From NCBI RefSeq assembly GCF_900089585.1, contig NZ_FLRH01000003.1, positions 977,001 through 1,041,000 of the forward strand: 64,000 nt of DNA. The letters are read 5' to 3'. Shown piece by piece: positions 42,873-50,935 of this stretch. A program made the position numbers and the translations under genes. The stretch's first letter is position 1, and each line of letters opens with the position of its first letter. The notes under the pieces were generated by a model. The model was given only the letters and a program-made list of their open reading frames with translations. It had not been told where the DNA came from and did not search any database. The stretch is from Micromonospora sediminicola (lineage in GTDB: Bacteria; Actinomycetota; Actinomycetes; Mycobacteriales; Micromonosporaceae).

Positions 42873-43148
42873 TCAGCCGCCGCAGGAGGCGAGGTGGGTG
42901 CCGAAGCCGCCCCGGTCGGGCAGCGCGGCGGCCGGGGCCGTGTCCCCGCGTGCGGCGGTGGCCGGGGCCGGGACGCGCAGGGCCACGGCGACGGTGTCGC
43001 CGCCCCCGCCGGCCGGGCCGAGTGCGCAGTCGTCATCGTCGTCGTCGTAGCCGTTGTTGCAACCGGTGAGCGCGAGGGCCAGCGCGGTCAGCGCGCCGAG
43101 CTGCACGGTGGCCGAGCGGAGCCGGCGCCGGGGGTGTCGTCGATCCAC
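42873..43148 (-). CDS. small lipoprotein paired with the YgiC-like ligase
   Basis: A 91-residue exported protein. The signal sequence has a basic start (MDRRHPRRRLRS), a hydrophobic core and lipobox ALALTGC, then the acidic run NGYDDDDDDC. The C-terminus ends DRGGFGTHLASCGG, similar to the Gly-rich RGGFG ending of YgiB (DUF1190) proteins. Cys residues in the acidic run and at the end could form a disulfide. It is translationally close to the YgiC-like gene. The GTG start at 43148 is the only one giving a full signal peptide. Confidence 0.72.
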   Translation of the reverse strand: MDRRHPRRRLRSATVQLGALTALALALTGCNNGYDDDDDDCALGPAGGGGDTVAVALRVPAPATAARGDTAPAAALPDRGGFGTHLASCGG

Positions 43149-43265
43149 GTGAACGTTGTAGCCGATGGCCGCCAGCGCCGGTGCCCCGCGTCCCGGGTTC
43201 GCATGCCGAGTGAGGTTGGCCGCCGTGCCCGGCGAGGGCCCCGGGCCGGGCGTTACGCTCGGCTC

Positions 43266-44186
43266 ATGCTCCGTTCCGTCATCCTCGCCGCCTCCCGGTC
43301 AACCCAGGTGGAGCGGCTCGTCGCGACGGCCCCGTTCACCCGGGACGTCGTCCGCCGGTTCGTCGCCGGCGCCGCCACGGACGACGCGCTGCGCGCGACC
43401 CGCGCACTCGTCGCCGACGGCCAAGCGGTCACCCTCGACTACCTGGGCGAGGACACCACCACCCCGGAGCAGGCGAACGCCACCCGGGACGAGTACCTCA
43501 CGCTGCTGCGCCTGCTCGGGGCCGCCGGCCTCACTCCGGCCGCCGAGGTCAGCGTGAAGCTGTCCGCGCTCGGCCAGGCGTTCGACGAGCAGTTCGCGTA
43601 CGACAACGCGCGGCAGATCTGCGCGGCGGCCGACGCGGCCGGCACCACGGTCACCCTGGACATGGAGGACCACACCACCACCGACTCGACCCTGGACATC
43701 CTGGCCAAGCTGCGCAAGGACCACCCGTCGACCGGCGCGGTGCTCCAGGCGTACCTGCGGCGGACCGAGTCGGACTGCCGCGAGCTGTCCGCGGCCGGGT
43801 CCCGGGTGCGGCTGTGCAAGGGCGCGTACAAGGAGCCCGAGTCGGTGGCGTACCAGTCCGCCCGCGAGGTGGACAAGTCCTACGTGCGCTGCATGAACGT
43901 GCTGATGGCCGGCGACGGTTACCCGATGCTGGCCACCCACGACCCGCGCCTGATCGCCATCGGCGAGGACCGGGCCCGCTGGTTCGACCGCGACCCGGGG
44001 CGGTTCGAGTTCCAGATGCTCTACGGCATCCGCCCGGAGGAGCAGAAGCGCCTGGTCGGCGAGGGCTACACGGTCCGCACCTACGTCCCCTACGGCGACC
44101 AGTGGTACGGCTACCTGATGCGCCGGCTCGCCGAGCGCCCGGCCAACCTGATGTTCTTCGGCCGCGCGGTGGTCTCGAAGAAGTGA
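43266..44186 (+). CDS. proline dehydrogenase
   Basis: A 306-residue monofunctional FAD-dependent PRODH that oxidises proline to pyrroline-5-carboxylate. Barrel motifs include SVKLSALGQ, TLDMEDHTTTDSTL, GAVLQAYLRRTESDC, RLCKGAYKEP and TYVPYGDQWYGYLMRRLAERP, the last being the substrate-binding C-terminal helix. No P5C dehydrogenase gene is next to it. It is followed within 40 bp by the hydrolase/TetR operon, which has its own promoter. Confidence 0.93.
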   Translation: MLRSVILAASRSTQVERLVATAPFTRDVVRRFVAGAATDDALRATRALVADGQAVTLDYLGEDTTTPEQANATRDEYLTLLRLLGAAGLTPAAEVSVKLSALGQAFDEQFAYDNARQICAAADAAGTTVTLDMEDHTTTDSTLDILAKLRKDHPSTGAVLQAYLRRTESDCRELSAAGSRVRLCKGAYKEPESVAYQSAREVDKSYVRCMNVLMAGDGYPMLATHDPRLIAIGEDRARWFDRDPGRFEFQMLYGIRPEEQKRLVGEGYTVRTYVPYGDQWYGYLMRRLAERPANLMFFGRAVVSKK

Positions 44187-44189
44187 GCC

Positions 44190-44238
44190 TTGACCGGTAA
44201 GGCTAACGGCATTAGCTTTATGGCTATGACGGTTAGCC
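44190..44238 (+). promoter_or_regulatory. leaderless promoter and TetR operator of the hydrolase/TetR operon
   Basis: TTGACC (44190-44195), a 17-bp spacer and TAGCTT (44213-44218) place transcription start at about 44225-44226, which is the ATG of the hydrolase. Over this promoter lies the dyad AAGGCTAA-CGGCA-TTAGCTTT (44199-44219), and a wider pair GGCTAAC (44201-44207)/GTTAGCC (44232-44238). The TetR protein encoded second in the operon is the likely repressor. Confidence 0.7.
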
Positions 44239-45020
44239 AGGTGGCGCGGGACGGCGGGACGATCGCGTACGAGGTGCACGGGGCGGGGCCGCTGGTCGTG
44301 CTCGCGCACGGCATGGGGGAGAACCGGGCGGCCTTCCGGCACCTGACCCCCCGACTGGTGGCGGCCGGCTACCGGGTCGCCTCGATCGACGTACGGGGGC
44401 ACGGCGACTCCAGCCCGCACTGGCCCACGTACGCCCCGGCCGAGGTCGGCGGCGACCTGCTCGCCGTGGTCCGGGCGCTCGGCGGTGGGCCGGCCACGCT
44501 GGTCGGTAGCTCGTCCAGCGGGGCCGGCGTCGTCTTCGCCGCCGCCGACGCGCCCGACCTGGTCAGCGGCATCGTGCAGATCAGCCCGTTCGTCGCCGCC
44601 CCGAAGCCGAACCTGGCGATGCGGGCCGCCCAGGCGGCCGTGCTCCGCAGCCCCCGGCTGTTCGGGCTGTTCCACCGCACGCTCTTCCCGTGTGGCCGAC
44701 CGGCCGACGACGCCGCGTACCGCAAGGAGATGGTCGCCAGGCTGCGCGGCCGGATGGACGCGGTGCGCGGGGTGATCGCGCCGGTCGACCCGCACTGGAC
44801 CACGCGGGCGCCCGAGGTGCGGCAACCGGTGCTGGTGCTGATGGGCACGAAGGACCCGGACTTCCCCGACCCGGGCGCCGAGGCCCGCGCCGCCCGTCGG
44901 CAGTTCGCCGTCGCCGAGGCGCGCATGATCGCCGACTCCGGCCACTACCCGCACGCCGACCAGCCCGACGCCACCGCAGCCGACCTGGCCGAGTTCCTGA
45001 CGGCGACCGCGCGTGCCTAG
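44226..45020 (+). CDS. alpha/beta hydrolase
   Basis: A 264-residue alpha/beta-hydrolase with LVVLAHGMGENRAAFRHL (oxyanion), VRGHGDSSPHW and nucleophile elbow VGSSSSGAG near residue 94. The catalytic Asp is in GTKDPDFPDPG and the His in DSGHYPHADQP. ATG at 44226 is preferred over 44220 because it coincides with the predicted transcription start (leaderless). It overlaps the TetR gene by 8 bp. Substrate unknown; a small toxic ester or lactone sensed by TetR is conceivable but unsupported. Confidence 0.85.
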   Translation: MTVSQVARDGGTIAYEVHGAGPLVVLAHGMGENRAAFRHLTPRLVAAGYRVASIDVRGHGDSSPHWPTYAPAEVGGDLLAVVRALGGGPATLVGSSSSGAGVVFAAADAPDLVSGIVQISPFVAAPKPNLAMRAAQAAVLRSPRLFGLFHRTLFPCGRPADDAAYRKEMVARLRGRMDAVRGVIAPVDPHWTTRAPEVRQPVLVLMGTKDPDFPDPGAEARAARRQFAVAEARMIADSGHYPHADQPDATAADLAEFLTATARA

Positions 45021-45582
45021 GGCCGGCCTGACCCCCGCGACGGTGGTCCGGGAGGCCGCCGTGCTCGCCGACGAGGTCGGCTACGACCGGCTGACCCTGG
45101 CCGCGCTCGCCGGCCGGCTCGGCGTCGCGCTCCCCAGCCTCTACAAGCACGTGCGGGGCGTGGACGCGCTGCACCAGAAGCTCGCCGTGCTCGCCGCCGC
45201 CGAGATGGCGGACGTGCTGACCGCCGCCGCCGCGGGTCGGGCCGGCGACGACGCGTTGCGCGCCGTCGCCGCCGCCTACCGGGCGTACGCCCACCGGCAC
45301 CCCGGCCGCTACCCGGCCGCCCAGCGCGCGCCCGACCCGGCCGACCCCGAGCACCTGGCCGCCGCCGAACGTGCGGTCGGCGCGATCTTCGCGATCCTGC
45401 GCGGGTACGGCCTCGACGGCGACGCGGCCGTCGACGCCACCCGGATGTTCCGGGCCACCGTGCACGGCTTCGTCTCCCTGGAGGCGGCGGGCGGGTTCGG
45501 GCTGCCCCGCGACGTCGACCGCTCGTTCGACCAGATGGTCGACGGGCTGGACCTCGCCTACCGCGGCTGGCGGTCCCGATGA
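45013..45582 (+). CDS. TetR family regulator with WHG domain
   Basis: A 189-residue regulator. The helix-turn-helix LTLAALAGRLGVALPSLYKHVRGVDAL is at residues 28-54. The C-terminal part MFRATVHGFVSLEAAGGFG fits the TetR_C WHG-type ligand domain. It starts at a GTG inside the hydrolase gene and overlaps the YrdB gene by 4 bp. It probably binds the dyads at 44199-44238 and autoregulates. Confidence 0.87.
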   Translation: MPRAGLTPATVVREAAVLADEVGYDRLTLAALAGRLGVALPSLYKHVRGVDALHQKLAVLAAAEMADVLTAAAAGRAGDDALRAVAAAYRAYAHRHPGRYPAAQRAPDPADPEHLAAAERAVGAIFAILRGYGLDGDAAVDATRMFRATVHGFVSLEAAGGFGLPRDVDRSFDQMVDGLDLAYRGWRSR

Positions 45583-45914
45583 AGGCGCTGCTGCTGGGCC
45601 TGATCTTCCTGCTGGAGCTGGCGTTGCTCGCGGCGGCCGGACTCTGGGGCTTCACGCTCGACGCCGGCTGGCCGGTGCGGCTGCTCGCCGGCCTCGGTGC
45701 GCCGCTGGTGATCGCCGTCGTCTGGGGCGTGTTCTGCTCGCCCCGGGCGACCGTGGCGCTGCCCGCCCCGGCCAAGCTGGGCGTGCAGGCGGCCTGCTTC
45801 CTCGGCGGCGGCGTCCTGCTGGCCCTGGCCGGTCACCCACTTCCCGGCGCGGCCCTGGTGCTGCTCTGGGCCGTCGACAAGGCCCTCCTCGTCCGCTCCG
45901 GCAACCCGATCTGA
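45579..45914 (+). CDS. YrdB/DUF2568 family membrane protein
   Basis: A 111-residue protein with four transmembrane helices (about residues 3-24, 29-52, 62-85, 87-105). The motif WGVFCSPRATVALP between helices 2 and 3 is typical of YrdB/DUF2568. Last gene of the hydrolase-TetR operon. Function unknown. Confidence 0.85.
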   Translation: MKALLLGLIFLLELALLAAAGLWGFTLDAGWPVRLLAGLGAPLVIAVVWGVFCSPRATVALPAPAKLGVQAACFLGGGVLLALAGHPLPGAALVLLWAVDKALLVRSGNPI

Positions 45915-45941
45915 CCCGCCCTCCGAGCGAGGCGCGCGGCC

Positions 45942-46158
45942 GATCTTGGTACCGATCCGCCCTCGGAGGGGCGGATCGGTACCAAGATCTCGACACACGG
46001 CTGGATCTTGGAAGTTTGAGGCCCCTATGAGGGCCGTTTCCTTCCAAGATCTGGCTCGGGGTCCGACGCCCTGGCCCGGGTCCCCGTCGATCTTGGGGTT
46101 GTGGCACCTCGGATAACGGGTCAATCGGACATGCTGGGCGCCACAACTCCAAGATCGA
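45942..46158. repeat. cluster of three GATCTTGG-type hairpin elements
   Basis: Element a: perfect 21-bp arms 45942-45962 and 45969-45989 with a 6-nt loop TCGGAG. Element b: GATCTTGGAAG (46004-46014) with CTTCCAAGATC (46041-46051). Element c: 18-bp arms 46087-46104 and 46141-46158 with one mismatch; it matches the element at 22903-22981 in opposite orientation. The 45915-46254 gap holds no gene besides these. Confidence 0.92.
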
Positions 46159-46254
46159 TGCACGGTGCCGGTGCGGCGCGGTGCCGGGTGGGGGAGGCAG
46201 GGATTACGGGGAGGACTCTTTCCCGGAACGCCCGATTGGTCGTACCCTTCGCCG

Positions 46255-48654
46255 GTGACCGACGGCGACGAGGAGCCTCCCGGCCGGGCAGCCGACGGCG
46301 ACGAGCCACGCGCCGGGAGCGACGGCGAGGGGCCACGCCCGCGCGTCGACGCGTCACCCGATCCGACCCCGGTCGGGAGTCCGGACCCGGCGAGCCGTGA
46401 GCCGTCGGCGCAGGTCACACCCCGCCCGGTCGCGACGGTCCCTGCCCCCGGACCGACCGCCTCCGGACCGACCGCCTCCGGACCGACCGCCTCCGGACCG
46501 ACCGCCTCCGGACCGACCGCCTCCGGACCGACCGCCTCCGGACCGACCGCCCCCGGACCGACAGCACCCGCACCCCGCGCGACCGCCCCTAGACCCGACC
46601 TGGCCTCGTCCGGGTCGAGCGTGGCCTCGTCCGGGTCGAGCGCCACCGCGCCCGCTCCTGCACTGGCCGCACCCGATTCGAGCGCATTCGTTCCCGTCCC
46701 GATCCCGGCTGCACCCGAGCCGGACGCGGGCCTTCCCGCCCCGAGGCCGGCCGCCCCCGAGCCGGGTGTCGTCGCCCTCGAGCCGAGTGCCGTCGTCCCC
46801 GGGCCAGGTGCGGTCGCCCCCGCCCGGAGGCCGGCCACCCCTGATCCCGGTGCCGCCGCCTCCGAGCACGGTGCGGTCGTCCCCGCCCCGAGGCCGGCCG
46901 CCTCCGAGTCGGGTGCCGTCGTCCCCGAGTCGGGGGCGGTCGTCCCCGAGTCGAGTGCCGTCGTCCCCGAGTCGGGCACGGGCGCCTCCGAGTCGGGCGC
47001 GGTCACCTCCGAGTCGGGCGAGGTCGCATCCGCCCCGGAATCGAGCCCGGCCAACCCGACGCCGAGTGCGGTCGCGTCCGCGCAGGTGCCGGCCGCCCCG
47101 TCCGCGAGGCCGACAGTGCCCGAGCCGATCACGCCCGCATCCCCTCCGGCAGCGGCCGCGCCCGAGGAAGGCGCCGACGCGCCCCGCCAGGCGCCGTCGC
47201 CTTCGACGACGTCGCCCACGGCGCCGCCGCCCACGGCGCCGCCGCCCATGGCGCCGCCGCCCACGGCGACGCCGCCCACGGCGCCGCCGCCCATGGCGAC
47301 GCCGCCCACGGCGCCGCCGCCCACGGCGACGCCGCCTTCGACGACGCCGCCCTCGATGCCACCGCAGGTGGCCGTACCCCATGCGCCTGCCCCGATCGGG
47401 AGGGTGGCGAAGAAACGACGCTGGCCGCTCTGGACCGCCCTCGGCCTGGCCCTCGGGCTGACGGCGGGCGCGGTGCCCGGCGTACTCCTGCGGCAGTTGG
47501 CGCCCGACGCGGCCGGGCGGCCGGCCGCGGGCCGGGAGGACCGGGGTACGCCGGAGCAGCGGCGGCTCGCCGAGCGGATGGTCGCGCAGCTCGACCGGCA
47601 GGCCGGCGCGCTGCTCGGCGGCGACCGGGCCGGCTTCCTCGCGGTGGCCGAGCCGGCGGCCCGGCCGGCGCTCACCAAGCGGTACGCGGCGTTGCGCGCG
47701 CTGCGGACCAGCGTGTGGCGACCCGCCGCCGTCGGTGTGCCGGTGGCCGTCGACGGGCGGCCCGGGGAGTGGCGGTTGACGGTGACCGTGGGCTACTGCT
47801 TCGTGGTGCCGGGCTGCGGGCCGAGCACGGCGACGATGGGCACCCGGTGGCGGGTGGTGGGGGAGGAGCCGCGACTGGCCGCCCTGGAGCCGTCCCGGAC
47901 GGATCCGACCGGCGTACGCCCGTGGGAGGTCAGCGACCTGGCCGTCGCGGTGGGCAAGCGGGCGGTGGTGGCCACCACGCCGGTCCAGCGGGCCAAGCTG
48001 CCGGGGTTGCTGGCGCAGGCGGAGTCGGCCGCCCGGGCCGCGGACCGGTACGCGGTCGACGGCACGCCTCCGGACCGCTACCTGGTCTTCTACGCCGGGC
48101 GGGCGGAGTGGCAGCGGTGGTACGGCGGTGGCCGACCGAAGTGGACCGCCGGGTACGCGGTGGGCGTCGGTGGGGGGCGGCACGACGTCGTGCTCAACGC
48201 GCAGAGCCTCTCCCCGGCCGGAGTGGACGACCTGCTGCGGCACGAGCTGACCCACGCCGCCTCGCTGCCGGAGCAGGGTTACGCGGATCGGGCGAGCTGG
48301 TGGCTGGTGGAGGGGCTGGCCGAGTACGCCGGCACAGACGGCCAGCCGGTCGACCGCTACGAGGGCCTGGCCGAGGTGCGCAAGCTGCTCCGGGGCGGGT
48401 GGTCCGGCCGGCTGGACGCGGTGGCTCCGGCCGACGACGCGAGCGACGACCGGGTCGGCGGCGCCTACGGCGTCGGGTATCTGGCCGTGCGGCACCTGGT
48501 CGACCGCTACGGCGAGCAGCGGGTGCTGGACTTCTTCCGGGCCGTGGTGCACCAGCGCCGGTCCCCGGCCGAGGCCGCCGACGAGGTGTTCGGTGACCCG
48601 TGGTCGGCGTTGCAGGACGACTGCGTCGCCTACGTGCGAACCGCCGCCGGCTGA
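46255..48654 (+). CDS. membrane-anchored metallopeptidase-like protein with a long Pro/Ala-rich N-terminus
   Basis: A 799-residue protein. Residues 1-380 are disordered and Pro/Ala/Glu-rich, with six GPTASG-type hexapeptides near 65-100, ESGAVVPESG repeats in the middle and PPTAPPP/PPMATPP runs before the membrane. One transmembrane helix (about 387-410, WPLWTALGLALGLTAG) follows a KKRRW stop signal, giving N-in/C-out topology. The extracellular domain carries HELTHAASLPEQG (HExxH at 663-667) and WWLVEGLAEYAG, the gluzincin pattern. A zinc peptidase acting outside the membrane is likely; substrate unknown. GTG at 46255 was chosen after the hairpin cluster. Confidence 0.8.
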   Translation: MTDGDEEPPGRAADGDEPRAGSDGEGPRPRVDASPDPTPVGSPDPASREPSAQVTPRPVATVPAPGPTASGPTASGPTASGPTASGPTASGPTASGPTAPGPTAPAPRATAPRPDLASSGSSVASSGSSATAPAPALAAPDSSAFVPVPIPAAPEPDAGLPAPRPAAPEPGVVALEPSAVVPGPGAVAPARRPATPDPGAAASEHGAVVPAPRPAASESGAVVPESGAVVPESSAVVPESGTGASESGAVTSESGEVASAPESSPANPTPSAVASAQVPAAPSARPTVPEPITPASPPAAAAPEEGADAPRQAPSPSTTSPTAPPPTAPPPMAPPPTATPPTAPPPMATPPTAPPPTATPPSTTPPSMPPQVAVPHAPAPIGRVAKKRRWPLWTALGLALGLTAGAVPGVLLRQLAPDAAGRPAAGREDRGTPEQRRLAERMVAQLDRQAGALLGGDRAGFLAVAEPAARPALTKRYAALRALRTSVWRPAAVGVPVAVDGRPGEWRLTVTVGYCFVVPGCGPSTATMGTRWRVVGEEPRLAALEPSRTDPTGVRPWEVSDLAVAVGKRAVVATTPVQRAKLPGLLAQAESAARAADRYAVDGTPPDRYLVFYAGRAEWQRWYGGGRPKWTAGYAVGVGGGRHDVVLNAQSLSPAGVDDLLRHELTHAASLPEQGYADRASWWLVEGLAEYAGTDGQPVDRYEGLAEVRKLLRGGWSGRLDAVAPADDASDDRVGGAYGVGYLAVRHLVDRYGEQRVLDFFRAVVHQRRSPAEAADEVFGDPWSALQDDCVAYVRTAAG

Positions 48655-48683
48655 CCCGTCGACGCCGGTCGACGGGTCGTAGC

Positions 48684-50081
48684 ATGGGCCGGGTGGCCCG
48701 CACTCCCTCGCCGCGGCTGCCCGCGGCCCGCCGCCCCCGTCTCGTCACCGCCCTGCTCGCCGTCGTCGCCCTGACCGGCACCACCGCCGCCTCCTGCGGT
48801 GACGACACCTCCGCCGTCGCCGTCGCCCCGGTCGGCCGCGCGCCGGTGAGCGAGGTGATCGACGCGCCGGCCACGGTGACCGCCCGGGCCGCGGCCACCC
48901 TCACCGCCCCCGCCGACGGCACGCTGGCGAGCCTGCGGGTCCAACCAGGACAGCGGGTGTCCCGCGGGCAGGTGCTCGCGGTGATCGACTCGCCGGCCGC
49001 CCGGGACCGGCTGGCGCAGGCGCGGGAGGCGTTGCGCGCGGCGAAGCGCGCCGGCCGGGGCGTCGGCGTCGGCGACCTGGGCGGTAGCCGGCGCGGCACC
49101 GACAAGGCCGCGGACGAGGCGTTCGCCGCCGCCCGCGCCGCCGCGGGCAAGGTCGGCGACCCGCAGTTGCGCGCCGCGCTGCTGCTCCAGGTCCGGTCGG
49201 CGCAGCAGCAGTACGAGTCGGCCGCCCGCGCCGCCGACCGCGCGGTCACCGCCGTGCAGCGCGGCGTGGCGGGCCTGAACAGCGCCGTCGGCGCGCTGTC
49301 GGCCGCGCAGCGCCTCCAGGCCCAGCAGGCGTACGACCTGGCGAAGGCGACCGTCGACGCGTTGACGCTGCGTGCCCCGATCGGCGGTGTGGTGCAGCCG
49401 GGTGGCACCCGGGCGGCCGCGCCGTCCGACCTCGCCGGGCTGCTCGGCGCGGCCGGGGGCGGGGCGGTGCCCGGTCTGGACCCGTCGGCGCTGGGCGCGG
49501 CCGGTCAGGGTGGCCCGCCGGCCGGGGTCGACGACGCGGTGCCGGCCGGTGGGCGGGTCACCGCCGGCACCCCGGTGCTCACGGTGGTGGACACCGGGCG
49601 GCTGGGCCTGCTCGCCGAGGTCGACGAGACCGACGTGCTGCTGGTCCGGGCCGGGGTGCCCGCCTCGGTCGAGTTGGACGCGGTGACCGGCGCGACCTAC
49701 GAGGCCACGGTGCGGTCCGTCGACGTGTTGCCCACCAGCTCGGCCCGGGGCGGGGTCACCTACCGGGTCCGGCTCGACCTGGGGGCCGGTCGGCTCGGTG
49801 AGGCGGAGGCCGCGCCCGCGCCCCGCCCCGGGATGAACGCGGTGGTCCGGCTCCGGGTGCGGGAGGCCGCCGACGCGGTGGCCGTACCGGCCTCGGCGGT
49901 GTTCTCCGCGGACGGGCGGGACGCGGTCTGGGTGCTGCGCGACGGACGCGCGGACCGGGTCCCGGTGACGGTCGGCGTGCAGGGTCAGGACCTGGTGCAG
50001 ATCGTGGACGGGGTGCGGGCCGGCGACCGGGTGGTGGTGCGCGGCGCCGACCAGGTCCGCGACGGCCAGGAACTCCCGTGA
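48684..50081 (+). CDS. MacA-like periplasmic adaptor of an ABC efflux system
   Basis: A 465-residue membrane-fusion protein. An N-terminal export signal ends in TAASCGDD, a possible lipobox. A biotinyl-lipoyl-like half ([31 protein letters not shown]) is followed by an Ala-rich coiled coil (about residues 108-225), the second half-motif [13 protein letters not shown] with a Gly-rich insert, then HlyD-like barrel strands. It would couple the FtsX-type permease encoded downstream to extracellular substrate or envelope. It overlaps the ATPase gene by 4 bp. Confidence 0.87.
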   Translation: MGRVARTPSPRLPAARRPRLVTALLAVVALTGTTAASCGDDTSAVAVAPVGRAPVSEVIDAPATVTARAAATLTAPADGTLASLRVQPGQRVSRGQVLAVIDSPAARDRLAQAREALRAAKRAGRGVGVGDLGGSRRGTDKAADEAFAAARAAAGKVGDPQLRAALLLQVRSAQQQYESAARAADRAVTAVQRGVAGLNSAVGALSAAQRLQAQQAYDLAKATVDALTLRAPIGGVVQPGGTRAAAPSDLAGLLGAAGGGAVPGLDPSALGAAGQGGPPAGVDDAVPAGGRVTAGTPVLTVVDTGRLGLLAEVDETDVLLVRAGVPASVELDAVTGATYEATVRSVDVLPTSSARGGVTYRVRLDLGAGRLGEAEAAPAPRPGMNAVVRLRVREAADAVAVPASAVFSADGRDAVWVLRDGRADRVPVTVGVQGQDLVQIVDGVRAGDRVVVRGADQVRDGQELP

Positions 50082-50935
50082 CCGTCGCCGCGGTCGAGGC
50101 GGTCGACGTCTCGCGCACGTACGAGCTGGACGGGGTGTCGGTGTCCGCGCTGCGCGGCGTCTCGCTCACCATCGACCAGGGCGAGTACGTGGCGGTGATC
50201 GGCCCGTCCGGTTCCGGCAAGTCCACGCTGATGCACCTGCTCGGCGGGCTGGACCGGCCCACCGGGGGCCGGCTGGTGATCGGGGGTCGGGACGTGGCCA
50301 CGCTGACCGCCCCGGAGCTGGCGACGCTGCGCAACGAGACCATCGGCTTCGTCTTCCAGGCGTTCCACCTGCTGGCCCGGACGTCCGCGGTGGACAACGT
50401 GGCGCTGCCGCTGGTCTACCGGGGCGTCGGCGCGCGGCAGCGCCGGGAACGGGCGGCGGCGATGCTCGGCCGGGTCGGGCTCTCCCACCGGTTGCACCAC
50501 CGGCCCAACCAGCTCTCCGGCGGCGAGCAGCAGCGGGTGGCGATCGCCCGGGCGTTGGTCACCGAGCCGGCGGTGCTGCTCGCCGACGAGCCCACCGGCA
50601 ACCTGGACAGCGCCACCGGCGAGGCGGTGCTGGAGCTGCTGGAGCGGTTGAACGCCGAGTCCGGGGTGGCCCTGGTGATGGTCACGCACGACCAGGAGGT
50701 GGCCGCCCGGGCGCGCCGCCGGATCGCCGTCCGGGACGGGCTGATCCGCTCCGACACCCGTCATGATCGACCGGGGTCGGGCGGTTCCGGCGCACCTGCG
50801 ACACTGGACCCCGCTCCCAGCGCGGAGCCCCGGTCCGCGTCCGGAAGCGGCCCGGGGCACCCGCCCGGTGGCTCCGGTGGCGCCACCGGAGCCACCGGGC
50901 GCCTTCCGCGCGCCGGCGCCGGGGGTGCCGGATGA
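50078..50935 (+). CDS. MacB/LolD-type ABC transporter ATP-binding protein
   Basis: A 285-residue ATPase with Walker [10 protein letters not shown] (42-50), Q-loop FVFQAFHLL, signature LSGGEQQR (146-153), Walker [11 protein letters not shown] and the switch His in MVTHDQE. The enzyme core ends at about residue 228. The last 57 residues are a Gly/Ser/Pro low-complexity tail encoded over a 40-bp perfect palindrome, unusual for this family. It is joined to the flanking adaptor and permease genes by ATGA-type overlaps. Confidence 0.93.
   Translation: MTVAAVEAVDVSRTYELDGVSVSALRGVSLTIDQGEYVAVIGPSGSGKSTLMHLLGGLDRPTGGRLVIGGRDVATLTAPELATLRNETIGFVFQAFHLLARTSAVDNVALPLVYRGVGARQRRERAAAMLGRVGLSHRLHHRPNQLSGGEQQRVAIARALVTEPAVLLADEPTGNLDSATGEAVLELLERLNAESGVALVMVTHDQEVAARARRRIAVRDGLIRSDTRHDRPGSGGSGAPATLDPAPSAEPRSASGSGPGHPPGGSGGATGATGRLPRAGAGGAG
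50862..50901. repeat. 40-bp perfect palindrome inside the ATPase gene
   Basis: 50862-50881 is the exact reverse complement of 50882-50901, with no loop; its centre reads GGTGGCGCCACC. It encodes part of the Gly-rich C-terminal tail of the ATP-binding protein ([11 protein letters not shown]). Such a cruciform-forming palindrome within a gene is rare. Confidence 0.95.

Noticed and set aside
46397..47461. A 354-codon Arg/Pro-rich plus-strand frame
   Set aside because: It is an out-of-frame reading of the Pro/Ala-rich arm of the membrane metallopeptidase.
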